This document shows positions 39,362-51,070 of a stretch of 64,000 bases of DNA, one piece after another. The translations under genes were made by a program, and so were the position numbers. How positions within the stretch are numbered: position 1 is the stretch's first letter; every line of letters starts with the position of its first letter. The stretch comes from Impatiens glandulifera (taxonomy: Eukaryota > Streptophyta > Magnoliopsida > Ericales > Balsaminaceae): the NCBI RefSeq assembly GCF_907164915.1, contig NC_061870.1:22295348-22359347 (forward strand), read 5' to 3'. The notes beneath the pieces are model-generated. The model did no database searches. It had not been told where the DNA came from and saw only the letters and a list, made by a program, of their open reading frames with translations.

Positions 39362-39934
39362 GCGGGTGAAATAAGACGGACCCCCTCTATCGTTGAAGTT
39401 TTCAAGAGGACCCGTACCCCAAAAGCTACAAAAGAAAACCCCAACCCGATTCCAGATGAACGAGCGCAGGAGAAGATTGTAAGTTAATTGACTTTAATAA
39501 AATTATATATAATTTATTTATATAAATGAAAATTAATTTCAAATGTGCAGGCAGAGATGGAGGAATTAAGAAGCAATGAACCAAATATCTTTGACTTCGA
39601 CTTGGCGAAGAAAGTGTCCGGACGCCAAATACATGGGAAAGTGATCGGTATGGGATCCGGCGTCCGACCCACACAAGAGGATCGTCGGAGTGACAACAAT
39701 TCTCAACGATCCACTGATCAGTTGTTGGAGGAGAATGAATAGCTAAAGGCGGATGTGAGACACATGACGTTGACAATGGAGGAAATTCAAATGAGGAATA
39801 TAGAAAGAGCGGAAATGATTAGTGAAATGGAAAGGAGGGATAGAGAAAGATCGCAAAGGGAGAGTCAAATGGAAGTGGAGAGGATGCAAATGACGCAAAG
39901 AATGGAGAAATATGAAAACAAATTAAATTCTTAA
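39362..39934 (+). pseudogene. CACTA transposase C-terminal remnant with one in-frame TAG
   Basis: Two exons can be seen: 39362-39478 (AGEIRRTPSIVEVFKRTRTP...) and 39551-39934, with a GTAAGT donor and a TGTGCAG acceptor in phase. Exon 2 reads AEMEELRSNEPNIFDFDLAK, VIGMGSGVRP and LLEENE, then a TAG stop at 39740-39742. It continues in the same frame as LKADVRHMTLTMEEIQMRN and a coiled coil to TAA at 39932-39934. This is the tail of the plant Ptta/En-Spm transposase family (GMGS.VRPT, LLEEN..LK.DV). The front of the protein is missing. Confidence 0.7.
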
Positions 39935-40139
39935 TGACAACCCCCTCCCCTAGCTAGTTAGTACATTAATTTTTGAACAATTGTAAATGTTTTGGTTCGA
40001 CTGATGATAGATTGTTTGGATGATTGGGTTTGGTTTAGAATTTTGGAATTATAATGATCTTTTGGTTCATGAATATTATTGTATATGTATTGGTTTGGTT
40101 GAACAGGTTTTGGTTATGCATAAAACGATCACCCTATTT

Positions 40140-40690
40140 GAGACATTTATAGAGGCAATACCGAGAGTTATTTGGAAAATTCTCATTTTTTCCTTTACAA
40201 GGAAACCCGAGAGTTATTTGAAAAAACTCTCGGTTTTTCCCTTACAAGAAAACCTGAGAGTTATTTGAAATACTCTAGATTTTTCTTGCAATGGAAAAAC
40301 CGAGAGTTTTTCAAATAACTCTCGATTTTTCTTGTGAGGGAAAATCTGAGAGTTTTTCAAATAACTCTCGGGTTTTCTTGTAAGGAAAAACCGAAAGTTA
40401 TTCAAATAACTCTCGGTTTTTCTTGCGAGGAAAATTCCGAGAGTTTTTCAAATAACTCTCGGGTTTTCTTGTAAGGAAAAACCGAGAGTTTTTTAATAAC
40501 TCTCGTTTTTTCTCTAGTATCTAAACCGAGAGATTTATGAAATTTCTCGGTAAACACCCAATTAGATTTACCGAAAATGGCAATACCGACGAATGTCGAG
40601 AGTTACCCAAACTCTCGGTATTATATTTATACCGACAGATATAGGGCCATTACCGAGAGTTTATACTCTCGGTAATGACCCTTTTTTCAC
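40140..40690. repeat. Right subterminal CCGAGAG hairpin tract of the CACTA element
   Basis: At least ten alternating CCGAGAGTT / AACTCTCGG words between 40155 and 40672, many separated by only 5-25 bases with TTTTTC/GAAAAA sequence, so the strand can fold into serial hairpins. Mirrors the left tract. Confidence 0.85.
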
Positions 40691-41662
40691 CGGTGGATCA
40701 CTACTTGTTTTTGTTTTTTACTAGAATCTTCTCGCAATCATTGGTTCGATCGTATTCATAATCCATCTCTTACAAGCGCATCTACAATCCCACATTGATC
40801 ACCTTCATTGACTTGTAGTGAACTCCATCCGAAGTATGTTTCCCTTTTAGTGAGAATCGTTGTTATAATGTAAAGACCAAGATGATCAGTCGTGTTGGGT
40901 ATTGGTTGGCCCAACATTGTGGTTCAATCTCTAGTAACCCACTTACTGGACTTGACCTAATAATATAAATAAATACTATTTTCTTGGTGGGAGGTAGACG
41001 TCAAGCTCTTTTGTGGTGTTTGGAGACAAAAGAAAGGGTTGCGCCTTTGGTGAGGTAGTGGTGCAACGGAATCGATAAACTAGAGGAACTGAGTCAAACT
41101 TCAATCGCATTCACACCCAACAAGTCAAATTAATGATAAGTGGATCATTGTTGTATTTCTTTTTTGTTGGCATGTGGTTGACGACCGGATCAGTATATCA
41201 ACTGAAATATTGACTGGATTTGTAGAAATAGAGACAGAATCGAATGAAATTTCATCAGATTTTCGTTTGAGCTTGAATTAGATTAGGATTTACTGGTGGA
41301 GTTAAGAAATTGAATGTTATGTCTTGAATATCTTCGAATAATAGAGTTAGAAAATTGGATGTAATGTCTCGAATAATGAATAACCCAATGAACTTCCATT
41401 TATCTTATTAATTTATTTATATTTACACAAAGTTGAATTAAATATATAACTCTCAACTATTATATTTAAGTTCCTTAACTTAGAATTCATTAAAAAATTG
41501 CAGTTAATTAACTTCTTTTAATAACACTAATAAGATAATTAACTACTTCTAACAATAGTAGTTAATTAATTGTTATAAACAATATAAAAAATTATAAACA
41601 ATATATTTAACTATTATAAATCAAACAATTACATTCAGCAATATTCATTAACTATTTTTTCA

Positions 41663-41666
<4 letters not shown>

Positions 41667-41744
<78 letters not shown>
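41667..41744. repeat. (AT)n microsatellite
   Basis: 78-base uninterrupted AT run at the outer edge of the Copia LTR-like stretch. Confidence 0.95.
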
Positions 41745-41748
<4 letters not shown>

Positions 41749-44672
41749 GCAATAATTAAAATTGAAAGAAGAAAAAAAAACTTGTTTACTATAAATAATT
41801 TCAATTAATTTATGACACTCACAAAAAAAACTTTAATAAATTAAAATAGGAAAGAAGGGTAAGCATAAGTGATTAAATTGCTTGGTCTGTGTAAGAAGAT
41901 CTTGAAAATTAGACATATTTGTTACTTATTTGATTTTTATATAGCTTTCGAATCACTTTGCATATCCTATATTGAAGATGAATTTTCAAATGCAATTTTG
42001 TAGTTTAAATGATTTTTTTAAGTCACGACATTGAAATTAGTTTTTTAAGTCAGGAATTTAAATATTGGACAAGTTTTGCATATCCTATCATAATTAATTT
42101 TAAAATTATTTATATTTGATACCAAAGATATAAGATTCAATTAAATAAAATTTTCTTTTAAGTGAAAGATGAACAAAATCAAAAAATAAAAAATCATGCT
42201 AAATATGATTTACATGTAATTTATTTTTATTTTGGAAAAATGAAAATATGGAGGTATCATTAACATAGTTTTAAAATAGGTAGTTTGACCGTTTCGCGTT
42301 CGTATGGGCGGTCAAATTTTTACCTTCAATACGGTTACCTTTCGATAGACGGTTCGAACGTAAATTCGAGACAGAAATTTCCGGTTCAAAAGGTTACTCA
42401 TTATTCTAGTGGATCTGTGAGGAGACCTCTTTGATGTTTTCGCATTAGGAAGATTGGATTTTTTATAGTTCGTCTTATGTTCAAGGTTAGTCCTCTCACC
42501 TCTGTCTTCATCCTTGTCCTCGACGAACACTTTATTGTTCAGCACAAACTTAACTTTTAGGATTGTTTGGTAAGTGGAATTCACTTGGATAGACACTGTA
42601 ATCATTTTGAAAATAATTTTTTTTTACCATGATCAGATCGAAGTTTTGGCAAACCGACAGACGTCCTCAAAGCTTCTATAACTCATATTGCTTTTTTTCT
42701 TTGTGTTTTAGTTAAAACTGAAGATATTTCATATGATTAACAAGATTTCTCTAAATATTTTTTTTCGTGATCAAGTTCAATTGAAGGAGAATGAGTGATA
42801 AAGAGAAGGAGAAGAAGAAAGGGCGTTGTCCGAAATTTAGATTGTTACCGTAAATTGAAGATTAAAAATTAACCATGATTAAGTTAAGAAAATGAGAGAT
42901 CTCAATAATGGTTATTTATTATTTTCAAATAATTTTTTTTATTTATTAATTTGGTCTGTTTAAAAAATAAATTCTGGTCCAACCGTGGTTAAACGAGTAG
43001 AAAAATGATCATAGACTTTTTATATTTTAAATGATTCAAATTATTTAATAAAAAAATATTAAAAATGATATATTGATTTAAATTGCACAAAAAATTTATT
43101 ATTAGTTGCTGACAATAAAAGTGTTATAACCATTATTATAATTATTAGACAGTTTAATTTATTACTAGTCTTCTTTTCCCATTATAATATTCATTAGATT
43201 ATACCAATTAATAAATAATCACCCAACCATTAAATGCTAATTATCATAATTCTTATTTTAATTTGACAGCTCATCACTTTCCCTCCTGCCACCTCTTTTG
43301 CCACATGGCACAATCCTGCCACCCTGTCACCTATTTCTCTTTTCTCTCTCTAGCCTGCATATATATATATATATACTACATAACACTACACCTGTACCTC
43401 TATAACGTGGTCCAATAATCCGTACACTTACTTTTTGAAAACCTTATTATATTTTATTAAATATATAAATATCAACATTCCTTTTTATAAATTATTTTTT
43501 GAAAACCAGCAAATTATATAATAAAATAATTTTTTTATTATGCATGCATGAGATCGTATATCAAATAAAATCTTATTTGTTTAATTATCTAATCATTTAA
43601 ATATATATAAAAATATAATAATTAATAACTTACTTTTTCATTAAAAATTCATTAATTTTTTTAAAAATTATATGAATAAAAAGATTCTAATAAGACATTT
43701 ATAATAAAAAATAAAAATTAAATAAATAAAAAAAATTGTTCAAACCCAACTCCCAAATTAAGTAGTTGGGATTTTCTAAACAATGCTAATATTAATATTG
43801 GTTTTCTCTATGTTAAAAAAATATAATTTTTTAGAATTTTGTAAAAAAAAATGTATTATTTGATGAAAAAGTATTATATTTAGATTTTTTTTTAATTTGT
43901 TACATTATTATAATATTCTTTTGTATTTAAAATTTATTTAAAAAAAATAAAGTAAAAATATTTTAATCGATGAAATAAGTGATTTGATAGTTAAATAATA
44001 TTTATGTGAACAATAGTATCAAATTTCAAAAATAACTTGAAAAATCTATATCAAACTATCTCGCAATATATTATTTTTTTTTTCCATAAGATTCATATAT
44101 TATTTATTATATACAACTTTGTTAATAGTTTTAAAAATAAATTAAAAACATTATTCAAACCAACATTATTCATATTAAATGAGTAGGAAACAGTTCAGCA
44201 TTACCATCTCTCTTTTTCACATCGTTTTCAACCATAAGCATTCATATCTTGCCAAATTGTTTTTTTCCTTTTTTTCCTTTTTTTTCTTTTTTTTAAATGT
44301 TATTTATTTATTTATTTTGTTTTAAAGTGAGACTTTTTTTTTTTTCTAAACCAATCTCTAATTTATTATAGTGTCATCATAAACCATAACCAAATGTAAA
44401 ACTAGTTTGATTTAAACTTATTTGCTAAATATTTCATAATTCATCTTATTATTCTAATTCTTACAAAATTATTCAAATTATTCATTAAATAAACTCGCTA
44501 AAATTACTGTAACAGATTATTACAGAAATCACGGTTTATTCGAACTTATAAGCCGAATCAAACTAGTCTTTAGTATGTAAATGCATGTCATTCGTGTAAC
44601 TATATTTATAAAGCTGTTGGCTATAAATCCCATTCATAAAACGCTTCTCTTTCTATTTGAAATCTGATCAAT
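41745..44672. other. Intergenic DNA and promoter of the 44.67-kb gene
   Basis: From 42266 to about 42420 is a hAT-like repeat end (CATAGTTTTAAAATAGG) matching the mirror end at 5172. The minus frame 42312-42605 lies on it and has no domain. The rest is AT-rich. TATATTTATAAAG at about 44603-44615 and CTATAAAT at 44621-44628 are TATA candidates for the gene starting at 44673. Confidence 0.4.
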
Positions 44673-45170
44673 ATGAACGGCGATAATAACAAGAAATTAT
44701 TCCGATCACCGTCGACGGCGTCGGCCACATTTGAAGAATCCGGCGACCCGATTGCGGCAATGGAAGTTGACGACGACGGCGAGGCGGAGGCGGCGGAGGA
44801 GGCAGATAACGAGCTCTCAAGGCTACTAGAAACCTATGCTGGATCGGAAATGAATATGACGAAAGTGAGATTCATCGAATATCCATACTCATGGCCGCTT
44901 ATATTCAGATCGTCAATGACTTCATCTTACATTACGATCAACGGCAACGAGGAATCATGCGGTTCTTCGTTCTCAGATTTGGATTCATCGGCGATGGCTA
45001 GTATTGATGTACGGCCTGTAAACTACATTTCTCATGGGTTGTTCTTTGAAGCATTTAGAACCTATTCGATTGATGAAAATGAAGATGGGTTTTTCGATAT
45101 ACCTGTTTTTAGTGAAACTGATGGGGAGATGTTGGCTAGGTTTCTATGGGAAGAAGATGTTGATGATTGA
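44673..45170 (+). CDS. Small acidic plant protein, function unknown
   Basis: Single exon, 165 aa. The ATG (context CAATATGAA) is preceded by TATA candidates at about -60 and ends GAAGATGTTGATGATTGA. The N-terminal third is basic/Ser-rich and then strongly acidic (MEVDDDGEAEAAEEADNELS). It is followed by a structured-looking region with RFIEYPYSWPLIF, SSYITINGNEESCGSSFSDL, DSSAMASIDVR and a hydrophobic-acidic tail (DGFFDIPVFSETDGEMLARF, LWEEDVDD). Codon use and GC content are gene-like and well above the flanks, and the frame is undisturbed. There is no signal peptide, membrane segment or catalytic motif. I do not recognise a named family; the motif style suggests a plant-specific small nuclear or cytosolic protein. 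Directly after the stop lies a very GC-rich GGCGGCGG tract. Confidence 0.75.
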   Translation: MNGDNNKKLFRSPSTASATFEESGDPIAAMEVDDDGEAEAAEEADNELSRLLETYAGSEMNMTKVRFIEYPYSWPLIFRSSMTSSYITINGNEESCGSSFSDLDSSAMASIDVRPVNYISHGLFFEAFRTYSIDENEDGFFDIPVFSETDGEMLARFLWEEDVDD

Positions 45171-46049
45171 ATGTGACGACGGAATCGCCGGCGGTGGCGG
45201 CGCCGGTGCCGGTGGCGGCGGAGGCGGTTTAGTAGGGAATGATGGTAGACATTTTTAGGGTTATAATGGTGGGGGGCAATGGGGAGTGTTTTTCTTTGTG
45301 GTACTGTAAAAATGGTTTTTATTACTATATTTGTGGAAGAATAGAAAAAAAGTTAAAGTGCTATTTTCATGGTAAAAAAAAGAAAAGTTAATTAATATGC
45401 CACTTTTTTTCTTTCTTTTTTTTTGTCTTTTAGTGTAGGAAATTACATTATTGGGTGAATTGACAATCTTATCCTCTCTTGTTTTAATGGTTTTGGAAAT
45501 GGAGGTAAAGTGGTTTAAGGGTATTTTGGTCTTTTAAAGAAAAAAAAACTTTACTTGTTTAGTGTAGTAGATAATTTAAATAACTTAATATCAAGTTCTA
45601 ATTAGATTTCAACTATGAGGTTTGACTCATAAACAATACCTACTTTTATTAAAAATAGGAAATTTCTTTTGAAGGAATTATATATATATATGATAACTAG
45701 AAAAAAAAACTATTCGAAATTGAATTTTGAATCTATTACTAAAAAGAAAGTGAAAATTTGTGGGACTTGAAATAAGACAAATTAGTTGACAAATATGGGA
45801 AATTGTAACTTTTTAAACAATTACCGACAGGTTGTCTTTTGTTACCAATATTATTATTAATAAGTTAATATGAAGAATTGCATTATTAAACTACTATCAT
45901 TAAATAATGATAACTAAAAGTTAAGAAAACTTTGTTTCTTATTTCTCTGTCTACAAATTATCTATAAAAAAATATAATAATAAAAAAAAAATTTAATTTG
46001 TTCTTGGCTGATATTAGATTCTTTAATATTGAAGATTTATATTTAAGTT
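45171..46049. other. 3' flank of the 44.67-kb gene
   Basis: 45180-45230 is a GGCGGTGGCGGCGCC-type tract that could encode poly-Gly in another frame but has no start of its own. After that the DNA is AT-rich, with no gene recognised. Confidence 0.45.
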
Positions 46050-46430
46050 GGTGTGTATTTTGTTTGATCACACGTCTTATTTAGTCGAATCGGATTTTTC
46101 ATATAAAATTTTTATAATCTAAATAATATTTTCAATTTTTAGTGACTTGTTTGCTGCTCATATCCGTTAATTATTATTTTGTGATGAGATAAAGTTGTTT
46201 TCTTTTTCAATAAAGAGTTTTTTAAGCTAACCATTCATTTCAAAGCCTCTTACAAATATTTTCATTATTTTGACTATATATAATGTAAATTGTTAATTAT
46301 CATATATGACGTAACATTTGTTGACGTTAGTTTACTGACCTATGAGTAATGATAAATTTCACTGCTGCTTATAATTTTTTTTTTTTAGAGATTCTTCTGA
46401 TAGCGTATAACAGTTTGTATTTGTAGTCAC
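46050..46430. repeat. Dispersed repeat D, copy 2
   Basis: GTGTGTATTTTGTTTGATCA, AGTGACTTGTTTGCTGCTCA, AATAAAGAGTTTTTT, GATAAATTTCACTGCTGCTT and GATTCTTCTGAT follow the same order as 17990-18450. Diverged; ends not defined. Confidence 0.5.
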
Positions 46431-47221
46431 TTTAATAATTTCAAAATTATTAAAAGTTTTATTATTATTTTTTTTTCAAATTTGTCCTATTATTTAATAT
46501 TTAAATTCCCATTTAGTTGTTTTGATTTATTTTATATGTGACTCCTAATTAACTATTTAATATATAAATTCTCATTAAGTTGTTTAGATTTTATTTTATA
46601 TGTAATTCGTTATTTGAATTAACGAGAATTAACTTTATAAAAAATAAATAAGTGAACTAATAAAAAAAAAGTATATATAAAAGACGGAAGATCAAGGGGT
46701 TGAATTTACACTAGATGTGATGTTAAACTAGTTTCTCTTTAAATAAAAATAATTAATAAAATAACTATCATTATAAAAGATATTCCATAATTCTCAATTT
46801 TGTGAATTATCATCTCATTTATAAAATTATTATCACTTATTAAATAAAATACATAATATAATTTTTGTGAGGGGTGCCTTCATCCCGGGGACTTTTTACT
46901 TTTGTGATTATTTTAAGATTGTTAATTGTTTATTATGTTTAAAAATTGTTTTAGTTAAGTAATAAACAAATTCATGCAACAAATTTATTTACAGTTTGTT
47001 TGTAATGATAATACATTTACTCATCAATTTATTAGGATAGGATATTTTTTTCCTTCTAATTAATTATTTGTTCAAAATTTAAAAAAAATAATATTAATGT
47101 AAAATGTATTGTAGATTTTTTTGTGTTATTATATAAGATAAAAAATCAATGTTGTACATTATACAAATTGTAGGTAGGGATTGAATAAAAAAATATTTCA
47201 AGTTTAATTCTCATTAGGGGT
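46431..47221. other. AT-rich intergenic DNA, nothing recognised
   Basis: Contains a duplicated AATTAACTATTTAATATATA-like block near 46490-46620; no gene. Confidence 0.35.
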
Positions 47222-48872
47222 AAACGAGTCAAGTCGCTCTTGAATAGCTCGGTCAAAACTCGGTTCGATCTCGGTTTCTCCGAGCTCGAGTCGAATTTGA
47301 GTAGCTTGATTATAAAATCAAGTTCGAACTTTGTATTTGTTGTTCGAGTAGCTCGCGAATAGCTCGTTATATATATATTAAGTAAAAATAGTTAATTAAG
47401 TATAAGTATTAATTAACTATTAAATAAAGAACTTAATCATGTTAATCTAATCTTGTGTAGATAAAATGAAACCGGAAAGATGCCCGACATTTTATTAAAT
47501 CGGTATATGATCAAAGTTCGGTATTATACAAAAAGGGACTTCGGTATTATCTGTAAATCGACATTTTGTGAGACGCAGTCGGTAGTTTACAAAGATCGGT
47601 AGTTTGTCAAAACGTAACCGGTAGTTTGTAAAATCGGCATTTTACAAACACGTAACCGGTATTTTATCTCAGATCAGTATTTTGCAAAAGCGGAGCCGGT
47701 AGTTTGCATTTCGGTTTTATCTTAAAGCGGAGTCGGCATTTTTCTCACATCGGTTTTATATCAAGGCACGTGTCCGGTATTTTGCAAATCGGTATTTTGC
47801 AAAGCACGCGTCCGGTTTTATATTTTGGTATTATATAACTTCGGTTATATTATAAGCGATTCCAGTATTTTCTTGAAATCGGTATTTCCTAGAAGCACTT
47901 CCGGTATTTTTCTTGCTTCTTACAATCTATCAACCTCGGTAACATATAAAGACATTTCCGGTAGCTGCAGACATCAACTTTATGCGTCCTCAGTATTTCA
48001 TTTATATTTTGGTGCAAAGACTGATGAAGACCTTTTGGCAGCAGCAAAGCTATGCTAAAAGAACCAAAGACAAGTCAAAACTTTTGAGATTTATGCTCCT
48101 TGTAAATCATAATTTCATTAATGACAATTTGGCTTATTATCATCCAAGTACTGACAAAATCAAAAAATATTTTATCTGATGTACTATCCTAGAACTCAAC
48201 CAATCAAGATCAAGACAAATGTCTTAAGAAGCAAAATATGTCCGTTGAGCAACAAAATATGTTCGTTGACATTTGCCTACTTAAGAAGATAGAGGACAAC
48301 TTGCTTTACACTGACTTTTCTAAACAATCCTTTTTACGAACCTTAAACCATCAACTCTTTCAAGTTCAAAAAGTATAATAAGACTTCAAGTGTGTCAGAG
48401 TTCTAAATTTGTATTATAATTCTATATATTTAGTGTGAGTTTGTTAGCATTGTAAGTTGACAGAATCTGTTTCTGTTCAACATAGCGTGCGTGTTAGGAG
48501 TTCGAAAATAGGTAGTAACTAAGTCCTGGTTGTTCGACTGGGTTGTGTACAAGTGTTGTATTCAATCAAATCTTCTAGTGAATATCCTTCTCAAGTTTGA
48601 GAAAAAGGGGTGACGTAGGAGCTTTATCTCTGAACATTCATAAACATCCTTTGTGTCGTGTGTTCTTTCCTATTGCATTACTCTAATCTTACTGTGTTAC
48701 TTTAAGTCGAAACAAACATTTCCGCACTTGAACTCGGTTCAAGAGTTTGTGATGACTTGTGAAAAATAGAAACCAATATTAACTTCTAACAGAGTTAATA
48801 TCAAACGAAATGTGTAAGCGTTCAACCTTGTGAGACCCCCGTCTCCATCGTCGATCCTGATCCCAACAATAT
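47222..48872 (+). mobile_element. Copia-type LTR region with a CGGTATTTT motif array
   Basis: 47222-47370 has a GAGCTCGAGTCGAA-rich transposon-end signature (GGGTAAACGAGTCAAGTCG). 47460-47975 repeats CGGTATTTT/CGGTAGTTT about every 20-40 bases. 48600-48872 resembles the 3' part of plant SIRE/Maximus-type Copia LTRs: GGGGTGACGTAGGAGC, CTCTGAACATTCATAAACA and an end CCTGATCCCAACA. No gag-pol follows, so it may be a solo or truncated LTR. The left limit is uncertain. Confidence 0.45.
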
Positions 48873-49039
48873 ATATATATATAAACTAAAAAAACCTTCT
48901 TCCATCAATTCCTCCATCAAACATACTTGGAAGCAACTATTTCTCATATTCTTCTATTAACGGAGCAGTGTCTTCCGTCTTCACCAAACTTTGAGTTCAA
49001 TGAACAATTTTGTCCCTCAAAATCACTCAGGTACTTCAT

Positions 49040-51070
49040 ATTCTAGTCTACATTTTTTTAAAATCTACAAAAGAAAAAAAAAACATTATTATTAATAATA
49101 GCCTAAGAAGAGAATCCCATTGTCCGGCTCGTATGTCTCTAACCGTGGCAGTCGAGCAGTCCCTCCTTATGCGAATGTTCCGAAATTCCTCCCTATTAAA
49201 AATTGGCATGCACTCAAACCATGGATCATGCCAGAAAAACATACCTCGCCAGTCTCCAAGTCGAATGTCGAATAAAGACGTAATGCTGTTTTTTAGCTTC
49301 AATACTTTATTTAACGACCACGCCATATCGTCTTTCGTCTTCCTCGTCCAAACGCTTAACTCTTTTTTCATAAATCTCAAGTGTACCCACTTGACCCATA
49401 ATGATTCTTGTTTTCTTTCGATAGCCCATAGGTGCTTGTACGTAACCACTTTGTTCCATTCGATGCAACTTTTCAAATCGATGCAGCTTTTCAAATCGAT
49501 GCATCCCCCATCTTTTGGTTTGTAAACATCCGATCACTTGACTTTCTTTCCGCCTCGACCTTTGCTGCCCCATATAAAGTTACGCATAAGAGTATCAAGT
49601 TTTTCATTACCTTTTTTGAGAGTACGATTTGTTGAGCCCAATAACCGATCACACCCATAACGACGCTTCTCACCAATTCAATCTGGCCCGCGTATGATAA
49701 TTTCTTTGCTGCCCAACCCATGATGACGTTCTTAACTTTTTTGATTAGTGGTCGACAATGAACGATCTGAATTTGTCTAGCCGTAAGAGGTATCCCCAAG
49801 TAACGAACCGAAAAAGAACCCTCGTTAATTCCCATAATGTCGTGGATCTGCGCCTTTGTTTCCTCATCAACTCCACCATAAAATGTCAAACTCTTGTTCA
49901 CATTAATCATCAAACCTGTAATATTAGAAAAGAAATTGAGTGCATCTTTAACGGTGTTAATGGTATCAACATCAGCGTGCGCAAGTATAAACAAATCATC
50001 CGCGAAATATAAATGTGTAATCCCCTCCCTCCTCGCAGAATGGGTGAAATCTGTAATGGCGATTCTTTCGGAATATTGTTAAGATACTCTCAAAGATCTC
50101 CATGATCAATACGAAGATAAACGAAGAGAGAGACTCCCTGCCTCACTCCATTTTCACCATTAAAGTAGCCTCCGTGGACGTCGTTGGCACAAATTACAAA
50201 ATGAGAGGTAGTGATACACTGCATAATCCAATCAATATAAATGCTCGGGAAACCAGAAACAGCAAGAAAATTGTGGATAGTCCCCCATTTGACAGAGTCA
50301 AAAGCCTTACAAATATCGATCTTAAACGCAACACTCAAAGATATATTCTTCCTACCATAACCCTTAAGAATATTCTGCATTAGGAGAATGTTATATGATA
50401 TAGATCTATCGGGGATGAAAGTTGATTGACCTAGACTCACAATTTTAGAAATCACTTTTTGAAAATGTTTAGCAAAATTTTTTGAAATAATCTTATGCAC
50501 AACATTGCAACACGAGATGGGTCTAAAGTCTTGGATTTTTTCGGGCACGGAGTTTTTAGGGATAAGGTTAAGGATAATGATGTTCCATTGTTTAAGCATC
50601 CTCTTATTCCTAAATAACTCTAACACCCCCTCAGTAACGTCATGTCCAACAACGGTCCAATTCTCTTTGAAGAATTCCTCATTGAAACTGTCCGGACCGG
50701 GACTTTTATTTTCGTTAATGCTGAACAAAGCCTTCCTAACTTCTTCCCTTGTAACCACCTCAATTAGATCCCGACTATCATCAGTCGATATCCTCTTGTC
50801 AACAATCTGGTAGAGTGTGTTAAGATGACTATGTTGTTGCTCGGTTTTTATACCCATAAGACCCCGATAAAATTGGATAGCCAATTTCTGAATTTGATCT
50901 TGCCCTTGTGAAAATTCTCCATTGTCTTTCCTAAGTTTATGGACGTTGTTTTGAAGATTCCTAAATGAGTACTTCTGATAGAAAAAAGCAGTGTTCTTAT
51001 CACCAAGCGAAATCGACTTTTACCTTGCAAATTTCTCCTCCATTGAACTAGGTTTTCTAAACAAAGTTAA
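49040..51070 (-). mobile_element. LINE fragment (copy B): reverse transcriptase part
   Basis: Minus-strand frames carry SISLGDKNTAFFYQKYSFRN (near 50.95 kb), the RT fingers/palm NENKSPGPDSFNEEFFKENW, NLIPKNSVPEKIQDFRPISC and FKIDICKAFDSVKWG, then YFADDLFILAH (near 50.0 kb, catalytic Asp pair kept) and VNKSLTFYGG / YLGIPLTARQ. Last comes the pre-zinc-finger region WVKWVHLRFMKKELSVW to RDIRAGQWD. At least two frame changes and an in-frame stop before SISLGD show it is dead. The endonuclease part upstream is missing. Confidence 0.88.

Larger units (their letters stand above)
35662..40695 (+). mobile_element. Complete CACTA (En/Spm-type) transposon, non-autonomous
   Basis: Left end CACTAGTGAAAAAAGG and right-end complement CACCGGTGAAAAAAGG agree at 14 of 16 bases. 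The three-base GAT flanks both sides (35659-35661 and 40696-40698), the expected CACTA target duplication. The 5034-base element contains a tandem array (35.8-37.25 kb), CCGAGAG inverted pairs at both subterminal ends, a GC-rich leader-like segment (38.5-38.76 kb), an intron-like repeat tract and a transposase-tail remnant. The catalytic transposase is absent. It sits inside a Copia gag/leader. Confidence 0.85.
32736..41740 (-). mobile_element. Decayed Copia retrotransposon split by a CACTA element
   Basis: On the minus strand the order is: LTR-like (about 41.4-41.7 kb), leader/gag start (about 40.70-40.87 kb), the inserted CACTA element, gag (35.33-35.66 kb), integrase/RT junction (34.0-34.2 kb) and RT (33.35-33.57 kb). 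A second LTR-like stretch lies at about 32.74-32.90 kb. The two LTR-like stretches share GTTAATTAA, ACTATAAA, AATATAACAAATTATAAA and ATTATAAATCAA in order. Near 34.1 kb the minus strand reads KFDSRASKCIFL, the familiar Copia RASKCVFLGY block, with stops. Outer boundaries are uncertain. Confidence 0.6.

Noticed and set aside
45034..45258. Alternative frame with poly-Gly after the 165-aa gene
   Set aside because: It overlaps the 165-aa frame out of phase and its N-terminal part is not gene-like.
49010..50082. Plus-strand frames across the LINE
   Set aside because: Antisense shadows of the minus-strand reverse transcriptase remnant.
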